DNA of 64,000 nt from Streptomyces sp. NRRL F-4489. Lineage in GTDB: Bacteria > Actinomycetota > Actinomycetes > Streptomycetales > Streptomycetaceae. Below are positions 57,469 through 64,000 of this stretch, one piece after another. Every line of letters starts with the position of its first letter. Position 1 is the stretch's first letter. Under the pieces are notes generated by a model. That model ran no database searches and had not been told where the DNA came from. It saw only the letters and a list, made by a program, of their open reading frames with translations. Location of the stretch: the NCBI RefSeq assembly GCF_001509485.1, contig NZ_LLZI01000013.1:1-64000 (forward strand), in the 5' to 3' direction. Position numbers and translations under genes: made by a program.

Positions 57469-58476
57469 ATGCGCGCTCTCGTGGTCACCGCCCCCGGCCC
57501 CCGGGCCGCCACCGCGGTCACCGAGCTTCCCGATCCCCGCCCGGAGCCCGACGAGGTGATCGTGCGGGTCGCCTCCTGCGGGCTGTGCGGCACCGATATG
57601 CACCTCCTCGGCGGCGAACTGCCGGTGGTCCGCTATCCGTTGGTGCCCGGGCACGAACTCACCGGCGAGATCACCGCGGTGGGCGAGGCGGTCCGGGACC
57701 GCGCGGTCGGCGAACGGGTCGCCGTCGACCCCAACCTCCCGTGCGGCGCCTGCCATTACTGCCGGATCGGCCGCGGCAACCTCTGCGAGCACTACACCGC
57801 CGTCGGCGTCACCCGCGACGGCGGCTTCGCCGAGCTGGTCGCCGTCCCGGCCCGCTGCGCCTACGCCCTGCCGGCCGGCCTCTCGGCGGCCGCGGCCGGG
57901 CTCGTCGAGCCGCTGTCCTGCGCGGTGCACGGTCTGAACCGCCTGCCGCGCCGCCCCGGCGAGCACTATCTGATCTACGGCGCCGGCACCATGGGCCTGA
58001 TGATGGCCGCGCTGGTGCGCACCGCCGGCGCGGCCTCGGTCTCGGTGGTGGACCTCAACGAGGAGCGGCTGGCGTTCGCCGAGTCCTTCGGCGTGGACGC
58101 GGTGGCGACCTCGGCCGCCGCGCTGGGCCGGACACCCGGCTTCGAGGTGGTGATCGACGCGACCGGCGCCGTGGCGGCCATCGAGGACGGGCTGGGCCGG
58201 GTCCGCAGGGGCGGGACGTTCCTGCAGTTCGGCGTCGCCGACCCGGCCCGCGCGGCGTCCTTCTCGCCGTACCGGGTCTACAGCCAGGAGATCGACATCA
58301 TCGGCTCGATGGCGGTGCACAACAGCTTCCAGCCCGCCATCGACCTGCTGGCCGCCGGTCTGGACCTGGACCCGCTGGTCTCCGACGTCTACGGGCTGGA
58401 CGGTTTCGAGGAGGCGGTGGACCGCTTCCGGGCCGGCACCGCCCGCAAGATCCACATCGACCCGCGGAAGGGCTGA
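57469..58476 (+). CDS. Zinc-dependent alcohol/polyol dehydrogenase
   Basis: 335 residues. Catalytic-zinc ligands in SCGLCGTDMHLL and PGHELTGEI, structural zinc Cys set CGACHYCRIGRGNLC, and NAD-binding fold YLIYGAGTMGLMMAALVR. Closest in pattern to sorbitol/threonine-type dehydrogenases. Together with the MFS sugar porter and the kinase it suggests oxidation of an imported polyol to a ketose that is then phosphorylated. The ATG follows GAGGAGGCGCCG. Confidence 0.93.
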   Translation: MRALVVTAPGPRAATAVTELPDPRPEPDEVIVRVASCGLCGTDMHLLGGELPVVRYPLVPGHELTGEITAVGEAVRDRAVGERVAVDPNLPCGACHYCRIGRGNLCEHYTAVGVTRDGGFAELVAVPARCAYALPAGLSAAAAGLVEPLSCAVHGLNRLPRRPGEHYLIYGAGTMGLMMAALVRTAGAASVSVVDLNEERLAFAESFGVDAVATSAAALGRTPGFEVVIDATGAVAAIEDGLGRVRRGGTFLQFGVADPARAASFSPYRVYSQEIDIIGSMAVHNSFQPAIDLLAAGLDLDPLVSDVYGLDGFEEAVDRFRAGTARKIHIDPRKG

Positions 58477-58481
58477 CCACC

Positions 58482-59897
58482 GTGCCGGCATCCGTCAAGA
58501 ACGCGCTGATCTGGGTCTTCGGCGCCCTCGGGGGCATCCTGTGGGGCTACGACACCGGCGTCATCTCCGGCGCCATGCTCTTCATCAAACGGGACATCCC
58601 GCTCACCCCGCTCCTGGAGGGGCTGGTCGTCTCCGGCCTCCTGGTGGGCGCGATGCTCGGCGCCGGGCTCTCGGGCCGGCTGTCCGACTCCTGGGGCCGC
58701 CGCCGGCTGATCCTGGCCGCCTCCGGGGTCTTCATCCTGGGGACCCTCGGCGCCGCGTGGGCCGCCGGGCCGGCGGCGCTGATCGCGTTCCGCTTCGTGA
58801 TCGGCGTGGGCGTCGGGATCGCCTCCGTCGTCGTCCCGCTGTACCTCACCGAACTGGCGCCCAAGCAGCTGCGCGGCGGGCTGACCTCGCTGATGCAGCT
58901 GCTGGTGACGGTCGGCATCTTCGTCGCGTACGTCACCGACTACCTCCTGGCCGGATCCGGCGCCTGGCGCTGGATGATCGGGCTGGGCGTGGTGCCCGCC
59001 GCGGTGCTGGCGCTGGGCATCGTCACCCAGCCGGAGAGCCCGCGCTGGCTGGTCGGCCGGGGCCGCGGCGAGGAGGCCCGGACGGTGCTGACCCGGCTGC
59101 GCGGGGACGCCGCGGCGGCGGGGGAGGAGCTGGCCGAGATCGAACGGACCGAGCGCGCCGAACGGGAGGCGAGCGAGCCGCTGACCCTGCGGAGGCTGCT
59201 CTCCCCGCGGCTGCGGCCGGTCTTCACCGTCGGGATGCTGCTGGTCCTCTTCCAGAACTTCGTCGGCATCAACACGATCATCTACTACGCCCCGACCCTG
59301 CTCACCGACATCGGCTTCGGCTCGTCCGGCGCCATCCTCGCCAACGTGGGCATCGGCCTGCTGAACATGCTGATGACGCTGCCGGCGATGCGGCTGATCG
59401 ACCGCCGGGGCCGCAAACCGCTGCTGCGGACCGGCGCGCTGGGCATGTGCGCGGCGATGGTGCTGCTGGCCGCCGTCAACCTCTCCGGGCTCGGCTACGG
59501 CGCGCTGCTGTCCACCCTCACCCTGCTCGGCATCGGGCTCTACATCGCCTCGTTCGCGATCTCCTGGGGGCCGGTGCAGTGGGTGATGCTGCCGGAGCTG
59601 TTCCCGATGCGGATCCGGGCCGCCGCGGTGGGCCTGTGCGTGCTGTTCAACTGGCTGTTCAACATGATCGTGGCGCTGGTCTTCCCGTCCCTGCTGCACG
59701 CCTGGGGCGCCGGGGTCAACTTCCTTTTCTTCGCCGCCACCACGCTGCTGGCGTTCGTCTTCGTCCAGCGGCTGCTCCCGGAGACCAAGGGCCGCAGCCT
59801 GGAGGAGATCGAGGCGGACCTGCTGCGGGACGGGCCGGACCCCCGGCCGGGCGCCCGGAGCGCCCCGGTATCGTCGGAGGCCGACGCCGTCCACTGA
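58482..59897 (+). CDS. MFS sugar/polyol:H+ symporter
   Basis: 471 residues with 12 transmembrane helices and all sugar-porter signatures: GYDTGVISGAM in helix 1, GRLSDSWGRRRL in loop 2-3, PESPRWLVGRGR in the central loop, NFVGINTIIYYAP in helix 7, RRGRKPLL in loop 8-9 and LPETKGRSLEEIE at the C-terminus. It should import a hexose or polyol by proton symport. GTG at 58482 is only five bases after the dehydrogenase stop, so the two are co-transcribed. Confidence 0.93.
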   Translation: MPASVKNALIWVFGALGGILWGYDTGVISGAMLFIKRDIPLTPLLEGLVVSGLLVGAMLGAGLSGRLSDSWGRRRLILAASGVFILGTLGAAWAAGPAALIAFRFVIGVGVGIASVVVPLYLTELAPKQLRGGLTSLMQLLVTVGIFVAYVTDYLLAGSGAWRWMIGLGVVPAAVLALGIVTQPESPRWLVGRGRGEEARTVLTRLRGDAAAAGEELAEIERTERAEREASEPLTLRRLLSPRLRPVFTVGMLLVLFQNFVGINTIIYYAPTLLTDIGFGSSGAILANVGIGLLNMLMTLPAMRLIDRRGRKPLLRTGALGMCAAMVLLAAVNLSGLGYGALLSTLTLLGIGLYIASFAISWGPVQWVMLPELFPMRIRAAAVGLCVLFNWLFNMIVALVFPSLLHAWGAGVNFLFFAATTLLAFVFVQRLLPETKGRSLEEIEADLLRDGPDPRPGARSAPVSSEADAVH

Positions 59898-59910
59898 TCG
59901 GAGCTGCCAC

Positions 59911-60324
59911 ATGAGTGCGTCCCCGGACCGCCGGACCGTGCTGCGCGGGGCCGCGCTCGCGGGTATCGCCTGCGCCGGCGCCGCCGCCTGCGCCGCGGGA
60001 GGGCAGGGCGGGGGCGCCCGGCCGTCCTCGGACGCGCCGGTGGAGCTGGGCCCGGCCGCGGAGGTGCCGGTCGGCGGCGCCAAGCTCTACGGGGCGCAGC
60101 GGCTGCTGGTCTCCCAGCCCGTCAAGGGCGAGTTCAAGTGCTTCAGCAGCGTCTGCACGCACATGGGCGGGGTGCTGAACGAGATCGAGAAGGGCCAGGC
60201 GGTCTGCCCGCTGCACGGCAGCCACTTCGAGGTGGCCACCGGCAAGGTCGCCCAGGGGCCGGCCACCGCGCCCCTGGAGGAGGTCCCGGTCAAGGTCAAG
60301 GGCGGCAAGCTGATCGCCGGCTGA
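59911..60324 (+). CDS. Exported Rieske [2Fe-2S] protein
   Basis: 137 residues. Twin-arginine signal (DRRTVLRGAALAGIA, R7-R8), possibly with a lipobox at Cys27 (GAAAC), then a Rieske domain with CTH (C82, H84) and CPLHGSH (C99, H102), so both cluster ligand pairs are present. Likely an electron-transfer protein outside the membrane. It lies 13 bases after the sugar porter gene, but its role in that locus is unclear; such small Rieske proteins are common and often orphan in Streptomyces. Confidence 0.93.
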   Translation: MSASPDRRTVLRGAALAGIACAGAAACAAGGQGGGARPSSDAPVELGPAAEVPVGGAKLYGAQRLLVSQPVKGEFKCFSSVCTHMGGVLNEIEKGQAVCPLHGSHFEVATGKVAQGPATAPLEEVPVKVKGGKLIAG

Positions 60325-60451
60325 CCGGCCGGGCCCCCGGCGCCCGTGCGCTACCGGGCGGGCCCCGGCGTCCGCGCCACCGGGCGGCCGGGAGGACGCG
60401 CCGCCCGTATACCGGCCCCCGCCGCCCCCGGGGCGCGGCCCCCCGTCCCGT

Positions 60452-61411
60452 TCACCGCCAGTCCCAGGTGATCCCCAGGATGCCCGGCCGCACCCCCTGC
60501 TCGACCACGTGCACCGCGTGGTGCCGCCCGCTCAGCGTCAGCTCCTGCCGGCCGCCGCGCGGGGCGCCCGCCGACACCTGGGTGAAGCGGCGGCAGCGCA
60601 CCGGCAGCGCCGCCTCGTCGAACCGCACCTGGAGGACGTACTGGCCGCCGGCGAAGCTGAAACCGCGCACGTACTCGGAGCTGGGGCCGCCGCTGCCGTC
60701 CTCGAAGGCGTAGCCGAAGACATGGGTGTCGCCGGCCCGCAGCCGGGTGTCGAAGAGCAGCTCGGCGACGACCACGCCGTTCTCCGCGTCGCCGCGCACC
60801 CGCCCCAGCCGGCAGTTCTCCGCGGCCCGCACCCGCACCCGGGACGGATCGCAGCCCTCGTCGCCCCGGTGGATGGCGATATAGCGGTCCACCCCGTCCC
60901 GGTGGGCGCGCACCACCTGGAGCGACTCCCGCTCGCTCAGCTCCCGCCGGGCCCCGATCAGCACCCGCTCGTGGTGGCCGACGGTGTGCAGCCCGCCGTC
61001 CGCCGGGGTCTCCAGCTCCGCGAAGAGCTGCTGGAGGCAGTCGGCCGGCGCCACCAGGGAGCGGTACGAACGGGCCGGCGGCCGCTCGGCCTCGGGGCGG
61101 GCGCCGCCCTCGGGGACGAGCAGCCGGTGCAGGGAGCGGTCGGGCAGGCCGAGCACGTCCTCCAGGGCGCGGACCGCCCGCAGCGACTCCGGGCGCTGCG
61201 GCCGCCGGGCGCCCTGCTGCCAGTAGCTCAGGCTGGTGACCCCGATGGTGATACCGCGCTGGGCGAGTTTGTGCTGGACCCGGGTGAGCGCCAGACCGCG
61301 CGCGGTGAGGGCGCTGCGCAGGGCGAGATGGAACGGTCCGGTCCGCAGCAGTTGCGCCAACTCGGCCGGAACGGGCGCCTGCTGCGCCGTTTCGGGAGTG
61401 TTCTGTGCCAT
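60452..61411 (-). CDS. XRE-type DNA-binding regulator
   Basis: 319 residues. A helix-turn-helix with VQHKLAQRGITIGVTSLSYWQQG lies at about 35-70, followed by a helical region and a beta-rich C-terminal domain (EYVRGFSFAGGQYVLQVRFDEAA, TLSGRHHAVHVV) that may bind a ligand or mediate dimers. It is divergent from the secreted cysteine-protease operon. A perfect GTGAACGTTCAC palindrome and two further GTTCAC sites lie between them, which this protein might bind. Confidence 0.82.
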   Translation of the reverse strand: MAQNTPETAQQAPVPAELAQLLRTGPFHLALRSALTARGLALTRVQHKLAQRGITIGVTSLSYWQQGARRPQRPESLRAVRALEDVLGLPDRSLHRLLVPEGGARPEAERPPARSYRSLVAPADCLQQLFAELETPADGGLHTVGHHERVLIGARRELSERESLQVVRAHRDGVDRYIAIHRGDEGCDPSRVRVRAAENCRLGRVRGDAENGVVVAELLFDTRLRAGDTHVFGYAFEDGSGGPSSEYVRGFSFAGGQYVLQVRFDEAALPVRCRRFTQVSAGAPRGGRQELTLSGRHHAVHVVEQGVRPGILGITWDWR

Positions 61412-61435
61412 TGCCTCAATCCTCCGGCGCGCGCG

Positions 61436-61514
61436 GGTGAACGTTCACAACCGGATCGCACGGCGCACGCGCTCCCTGCCTGTTCACTGCAGGACGCCGG
61501 GCACCGGCCGTTCA
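61436..61514. promoter_or_regulatory. Candidate operator sites, GTGAACGTTCAC and GTTCAC half sites
   Basis: A perfect 12-base palindrome GTGAACGTTCAC at 61436-61447 and half sites GTTCAC at 61491-61496 and 61509-61514, all in the divergent region between the XRE-type gene and the protease operon. Confidence 0.5.
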
Positions 61515-61564
61515 CATCCGGGCCCGTTCGTCCACACCCCCATGTCACCTCGCATTGAAGCGTG

Positions 61565-61593
61565 TTGACCTGCCTGCGACAACACCCGATGCT
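61565..61593 (+). promoter_or_regulatory. Promoter of the cysteine-protease operon
   Basis: TTGACC (61565-61570), 17-base spacer, GATGCT (61588-61593), about 55 bases before the ATG. GGGAGGAAC ahead of the start is the ribosome site. Confidence 0.55.
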
Positions 61594-61651
61594 CCTCCTC
61601 AAGCATCCGGATGCGCTCCTCTCACCCCCTCACCTGACCGGGAGGAACGCC

Positions 61652-62251
61652 ATGACCAGCGTTCTGTCCACCCCCCGTGCGCGCGGCAGACGGCTGGCCG
61701 CCGCGGTGCTCGCCGCCGTGGCGCTGACCGCCGTCCCCGGCGCAGCGAGCGCCGCGAGCGCCGCGCCGCAGTCCGCCAACCGCCTCGACATCTCCATGCA
61801 GGCCCAGGAGAAGACCAATTGGTGCTGGGCCGCGTCCGGCAACACCATCGCGACGTGGTACGGCCGGAAGTACAGCCAGAACCAGTTCTGCAACGCGGCG
61901 TTCAACCGCCAGCAGGGCACCACCTGCCCCAACAACCAGGCCACGCTGGGCAATGTGCAGACCGCATTCGACTGGATGGGCATCAATCCTGGCTCATATG
62001 TGACCGGCTGGCTCCGCTACAGCACGGTCCAGAGCGAGATCAACGCCAACCGGCCCGTCGAGACCCGCATCCAGTGGTCCTCCGGCGGCGGCCACATGCA
62101 CGTCCTCTACGGCTACGACACCTCCCGCAACTGGGTGTACTGGGGCGACCCCTGGGCCTCCAACAACCGCTACAACTGGGGCGACTTCGACTACTACGTG
62201 AACGGCTCCTCCTTCTCCTGGACCCACTCCCTCTACCGGATAGGAGCCTGA
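61652..62251 (+). CDS. Secreted papain-like cysteine protease
   Basis: 199 residues. Signal peptide RGRRLAAAVLAAVALTAVPG with a cleavage site near AASAAS. The mature part has NWCWAASGNTIATWYG (catalytic Cys58), GGGHMHVLYGYD (His148/150) and VYWGDPW (Asp166), the order of papain-like peptidases of the C39/C70 (AvrRpt2-like) group. It is short and lacks a propeptide of its own. The gene is followed four bases after its stop by a second secreted protein, so the two probably work together. Confidence 0.85.
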   Translation: MTSVLSTPRARGRRLAAAVLAAVALTAVPGAASAASAAPQSANRLDISMQAQEKTNWCWAASGNTIATWYGRKYSQNQFCNAAFNRQQGTTCPNNQATLGNVQTAFDWMGINPGSYVTGWLRYSTVQSEINANRPVETRIQWSSGGGHMHVLYGYDTSRNWVYWGDPWASNNRYNWGDFDYYVNGSSFSWTHSLYRIGA

Positions 62252-62255
62252 GGCC

Positions 62256-63137
62256 ATGACGAAGCGCACCGCCGCCCGCGCCGCCGCCACCGGGGCGCTC
62301 GCCGCCGCCCTCCTCGGCCTCGCCCCGCACGCCGCGCTGGCCGCCGCCGTCCCCGCGCCGCCCGCCCCGCCGCGGGCCAGCCTGACCGCCGCCCACGACG
62401 CGGCCGCCGCCCCCGGGACGCTGGCGACCCTGAGCCGCTTCTTCGCCGCCGACGCGGCCCGCGGCGGGGCCCGCGCGGCCGCCCCCGCCGCCGGGGCCGC
62501 CGCGGCCGCCCCGCGCATCGAGGGCGCCACCGTCCCCGTCTACGAGCTCTCGCCCGACTTCGTGCGCGGCACGCCCGGCGCCCCGGTCGCCCGCCTGGAG
62601 TTCATGGCCAGCAAGGCCGTCGCCGCCGACGGCCGCACCGCGTCCGTGTGGACGGTGAACAAGGGCGGCGCCTGGAAGGTCGTCAACATCGCCAGTGGGG
62701 ACGACGAGACCCGCTACCCGGCGGCCGCCGCCGCGCAGGGTGCCGGAACGGTTTTCCACGAGCCGCAGATCGACGCCTGGTACGTCCAGCGCGGCGACCG
62801 CGTCGAGCCCCTGGACGCCGACGCCCGCAAGGCGGTGGGCGCGCACGGCACCACCGTCGCCGCCTATCAGAAGCGGGTCGCCGCGGCCTACGGGGACAAG
62901 CTGCCGGGCTCCGCGTACGACAAGCGCGGCGAGGCCGGCGGCTACGGCCCCGGCGCCGCCGCCCCCGCCGGACCGGCCGCGGAGCCGCGCACGCTGGCGG
63001 CGGACGCGGTGGCCGGCGGCGACACGGCCGGCGGCTCCTTCCCGGTGACCGCCGCCTCGGCCGTGGCGGCCGGCGCCGCGGCGCTCGCCCTGGGCCTGTC
63101 CGGCGCGGCCGCGGTGCGCCGCCGCCGGGCCCGCTGA
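62256..63137 (+). CDS. Secreted, membrane-anchored partner of the cysteine protease
   Basis: 293 residues. Signal peptide (AAATGALAAALLGLAPHA), an Ala-rich segment, a compact domain (about 85-215: VPVYELSPDFVRGTPGAPVARLEF, VWTVNKGGAWKVVNIASGDD, EPQIDAWYVQRGDRVEPLD) and a C-terminal transmembrane helix followed by RRRRAR, so it is predicted to be anchored with a cytoplasmic basic tail. I do not recognise a family with confidence. Tight linkage to the protease suggests it is a substrate, inhibitor or propeptide-like partner; which is unknown. Confidence 0.65.
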   Translation: MTKRTAARAAATGALAAALLGLAPHAALAAAVPAPPAPPRASLTAAHDAAAAPGTLATLSRFFAADAARGGARAAAPAAGAAAAAPRIEGATVPVYELSPDFVRGTPGAPVARLEFMASKAVAADGRTASVWTVNKGGAWKVVNIASGDDETRYPAAAAAQGAGTVFHEPQIDAWYVQRGDRVEPLDADARKAVGAHGTTVAAYQKRVAAAYGDKLPGSAYDKRGEAGGYGPGAAAPAGPAAEPRTLAADAVAGGDTAGGSFPVTAASAVAAGAAALALGLSGAAAVRRRRAR

Positions 63138-63228
63138 GGCACCCCCGCCGCCGGGCGGGGGCGGACCCCCGCGCCGCCCCCGCCCGGCACCCCGGCCCAC
63201 CGCCGCCGCCCCGCCGCCCCGGCCGTGA

Positions 63229-63251
63229 TTGTCAGTGGCGGTCAGTAGGGT
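63229..63251 (+). promoter_or_regulatory. RecA-NDp/PafBC-type promoter of uvrC
   Basis: TTGTCAGTG (63229-63237), 8 bases, TAGGGT (63246-63251), perfect consensus; seven bases then the ATG at 63259. Confidence 0.78.
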
Positions 63252-63258
63252 GGTGGGC

Positions 63259-64000
63259 ATGGCAGACCCCAGCAGCTACCGACCCAAGCCGGGACAGATC
63301 CCCGACTCGCCGGGGGTCTATAAATTCCGCGACGAGCACGGCCGGGTCATCTACGTCGGCAAGGCCAAGAGCCTGCGCCAGCGCCTGGCCAACTACTTCC
63401 AGGACCTGGCCGGCCTCCACCCGCGCACCCGCACGATGGTCACCACCGCCGCCTCCGTGGAGTGGACGGTCGTCTCCACGGAGGTCGAGGCCCTCCAGCT
63501 CGAATACAGCTGGATCAAGGAGTTCGACCCGCGGTTCAACGTCAAGTACCGCGACGACAAGAGCTATCCGTATCTCGCGGTGACCCTCGGCGAGGAGTTC
63601 CCCCGCGTCCAGGTCATGCGCGGCGCCAAGAAGAAGGGCGTGCGCTACTTCGGCCCGTACGCGCACGCCTGGGCCATCCGCGAGACCGTCGACCTGCTGC
63701 TGCGCGTCTTCCCCGTCCGCACCTGCTCCGCCGGCGTCTTCAAGCGCTCCGCCCAGATCGGCCGCCCCTGCCTGCTCGGCTACATCGGCAAGTGCTCCGC
63801 CCCCTGCGTCGGCCGCATCTCCCCCGAGGACCACCGCGAACTGGCCGACGAATTCTGCGACTTCATGGCCGGCCGCACCGGCGCCCACCTCCGCCGCCTG
63901 GAGCGCGGTATGCAGGAGGCCGCCGAGGAGATGGAGTACGAGCGCGCCGCCCGCCTGCGCGACGACATAGCCGCGCTCCGGCGCGCCATGGAGAAGAGCG
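63259..64000 (+). CDS. uvrC: UvrABC system endonuclease subunit C, 3' end missing
   Basis: Nuclease subunit of nucleotide excision repair, making the incisions on both sides of a lesion. The first 247 residues are visible and the frame is open at the window edge. The GIY-YIG domain is clear: [20 protein letters not shown], with catalytic Tyr/Arg/Glu region in [20 protein letters not shown], then [18 protein letters not shown], the Cys-rich segment [15 protein letters not shown], and the start of the UVR domain that binds UvrB ([16 protein letters not shown]). ATG 63259 fits a leaderless mRNA from the DNA-damage-type promoter. Confidence 0.97.
   Translation, partial: MADPSSYRPKPGQIPDSPGVYKFRDEHGRVIYVGKAKSLRQRLANYFQDLAGLHPRTRTMVTTAASVEWTVVSTEVEALQLEYSWIKEFDPRFNVKYRDDKSYPYLAVTLGEEFPRVQVMRGAKKKGVRYFGPYAHAWAIRETVDLLLRVFPVRTCSAGVFKRSAQIGRPCLLGYIGKCSAPCVGRISPEDHRELADEFCDFMAGRTGAHLRRLERGMQEAAEEMEYERAARLRDDIAALRRAMEKS

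Overview
This window looks like a piece of Streptomyces (or a close relative) core chromosome. The evidence is very high G+C with strong third-position bias, actinobacterial families (ANTAR regulator, PAC2 protein, mycothiol-dependent isomerase family, SPW_0924-like small protein, Helicase_C_3) and a gene order (pyk, ANTAR regulator, polA, rpsA, PAC2, coaE, uvrB, terC, uvrA, uvrC) that I recall from the Streptomyces core. I see no phage, transposon, CRISPR array or rRNA. One tRNA is present. Both edges cut genes: a SIMPL-domain gene on the left and uvrC on the right.

Layout. 1-6.4 kb: SIMPL protein, pyruvate kinase, a tRNA with a CAA anticodon, ANTAR regulator, PaaI-type thioesterase and an FdhF/YdeP-type molybdoenzyme. 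6.6-13 kb: polA, a secreted lytic transglycosylase, a 44-residue membrane peptide and a DUF3068 protein. 13-24 kb: hrpB, a methyltransferase, rpsA, PAC2 protein, coaE, cupin, TPR protein, DUF6343 protein and a UvrD-like helicase. 24-31 kb: an overlapping three-gene operon of SNF2 helicase, SWIM zinc-finger protein and helicase-associated protein. 31-41.5 kb: accessory-looking genes, including an NLR-like STAND NTPase, a BELL-like protein with a matching putative amyloid motif, a glycosyltransferase-like protein with a 7-bp repeat, a flavoprotein, an IclR-type regulator, a degenerate uridine-kinase-like protein and a PemK-like toxin. 41.5-55 kb: ogt, uvrB and uvrA with intervening metabolic genes. 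55-60.3 kb: a LacI-controlled sugar or polyol locus and a Rieske protein. 60.4-64 kb: an XRE-type regulator facing a secreted papain-like protease operon, then uvrC.

The strongest unifying signal is regulatory. TTGTCAGTG occurs eight times, and seven copies are followed after exactly 8 bases by TANNNT or a one-base variant (the eighth, before the SNF2 operon, has TTCCAT). This is the RecA-NDp promoter of mycobacteria, recognised with the help of PafBC in the LexA-independent DNA-damage response. Copies precede polA, the SNF2 operon, ogt, uvrB, uvrC and the NLR-like gene, and two have no convincing target gene. In polA, ogt, uvrB and uvrC the start codon lies 7 bases after the -10 box, so these mRNAs are probably leaderless.

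The most novel candidate is the NLR-like protein (31061-33265) paired with the BELL-like protein (39696-40151). The first has an N-terminal and the second a C-terminal RHIM/PP-like motif (HGPLIQAG and HGVVIQAG, each followed by GGVH). This is the arrangement of bacterial amyloid-signalling (BASS) cell-death pairs. Here the two genes are about 6.4 kb apart, and the sensor carries a DNA-damage-type promoter.
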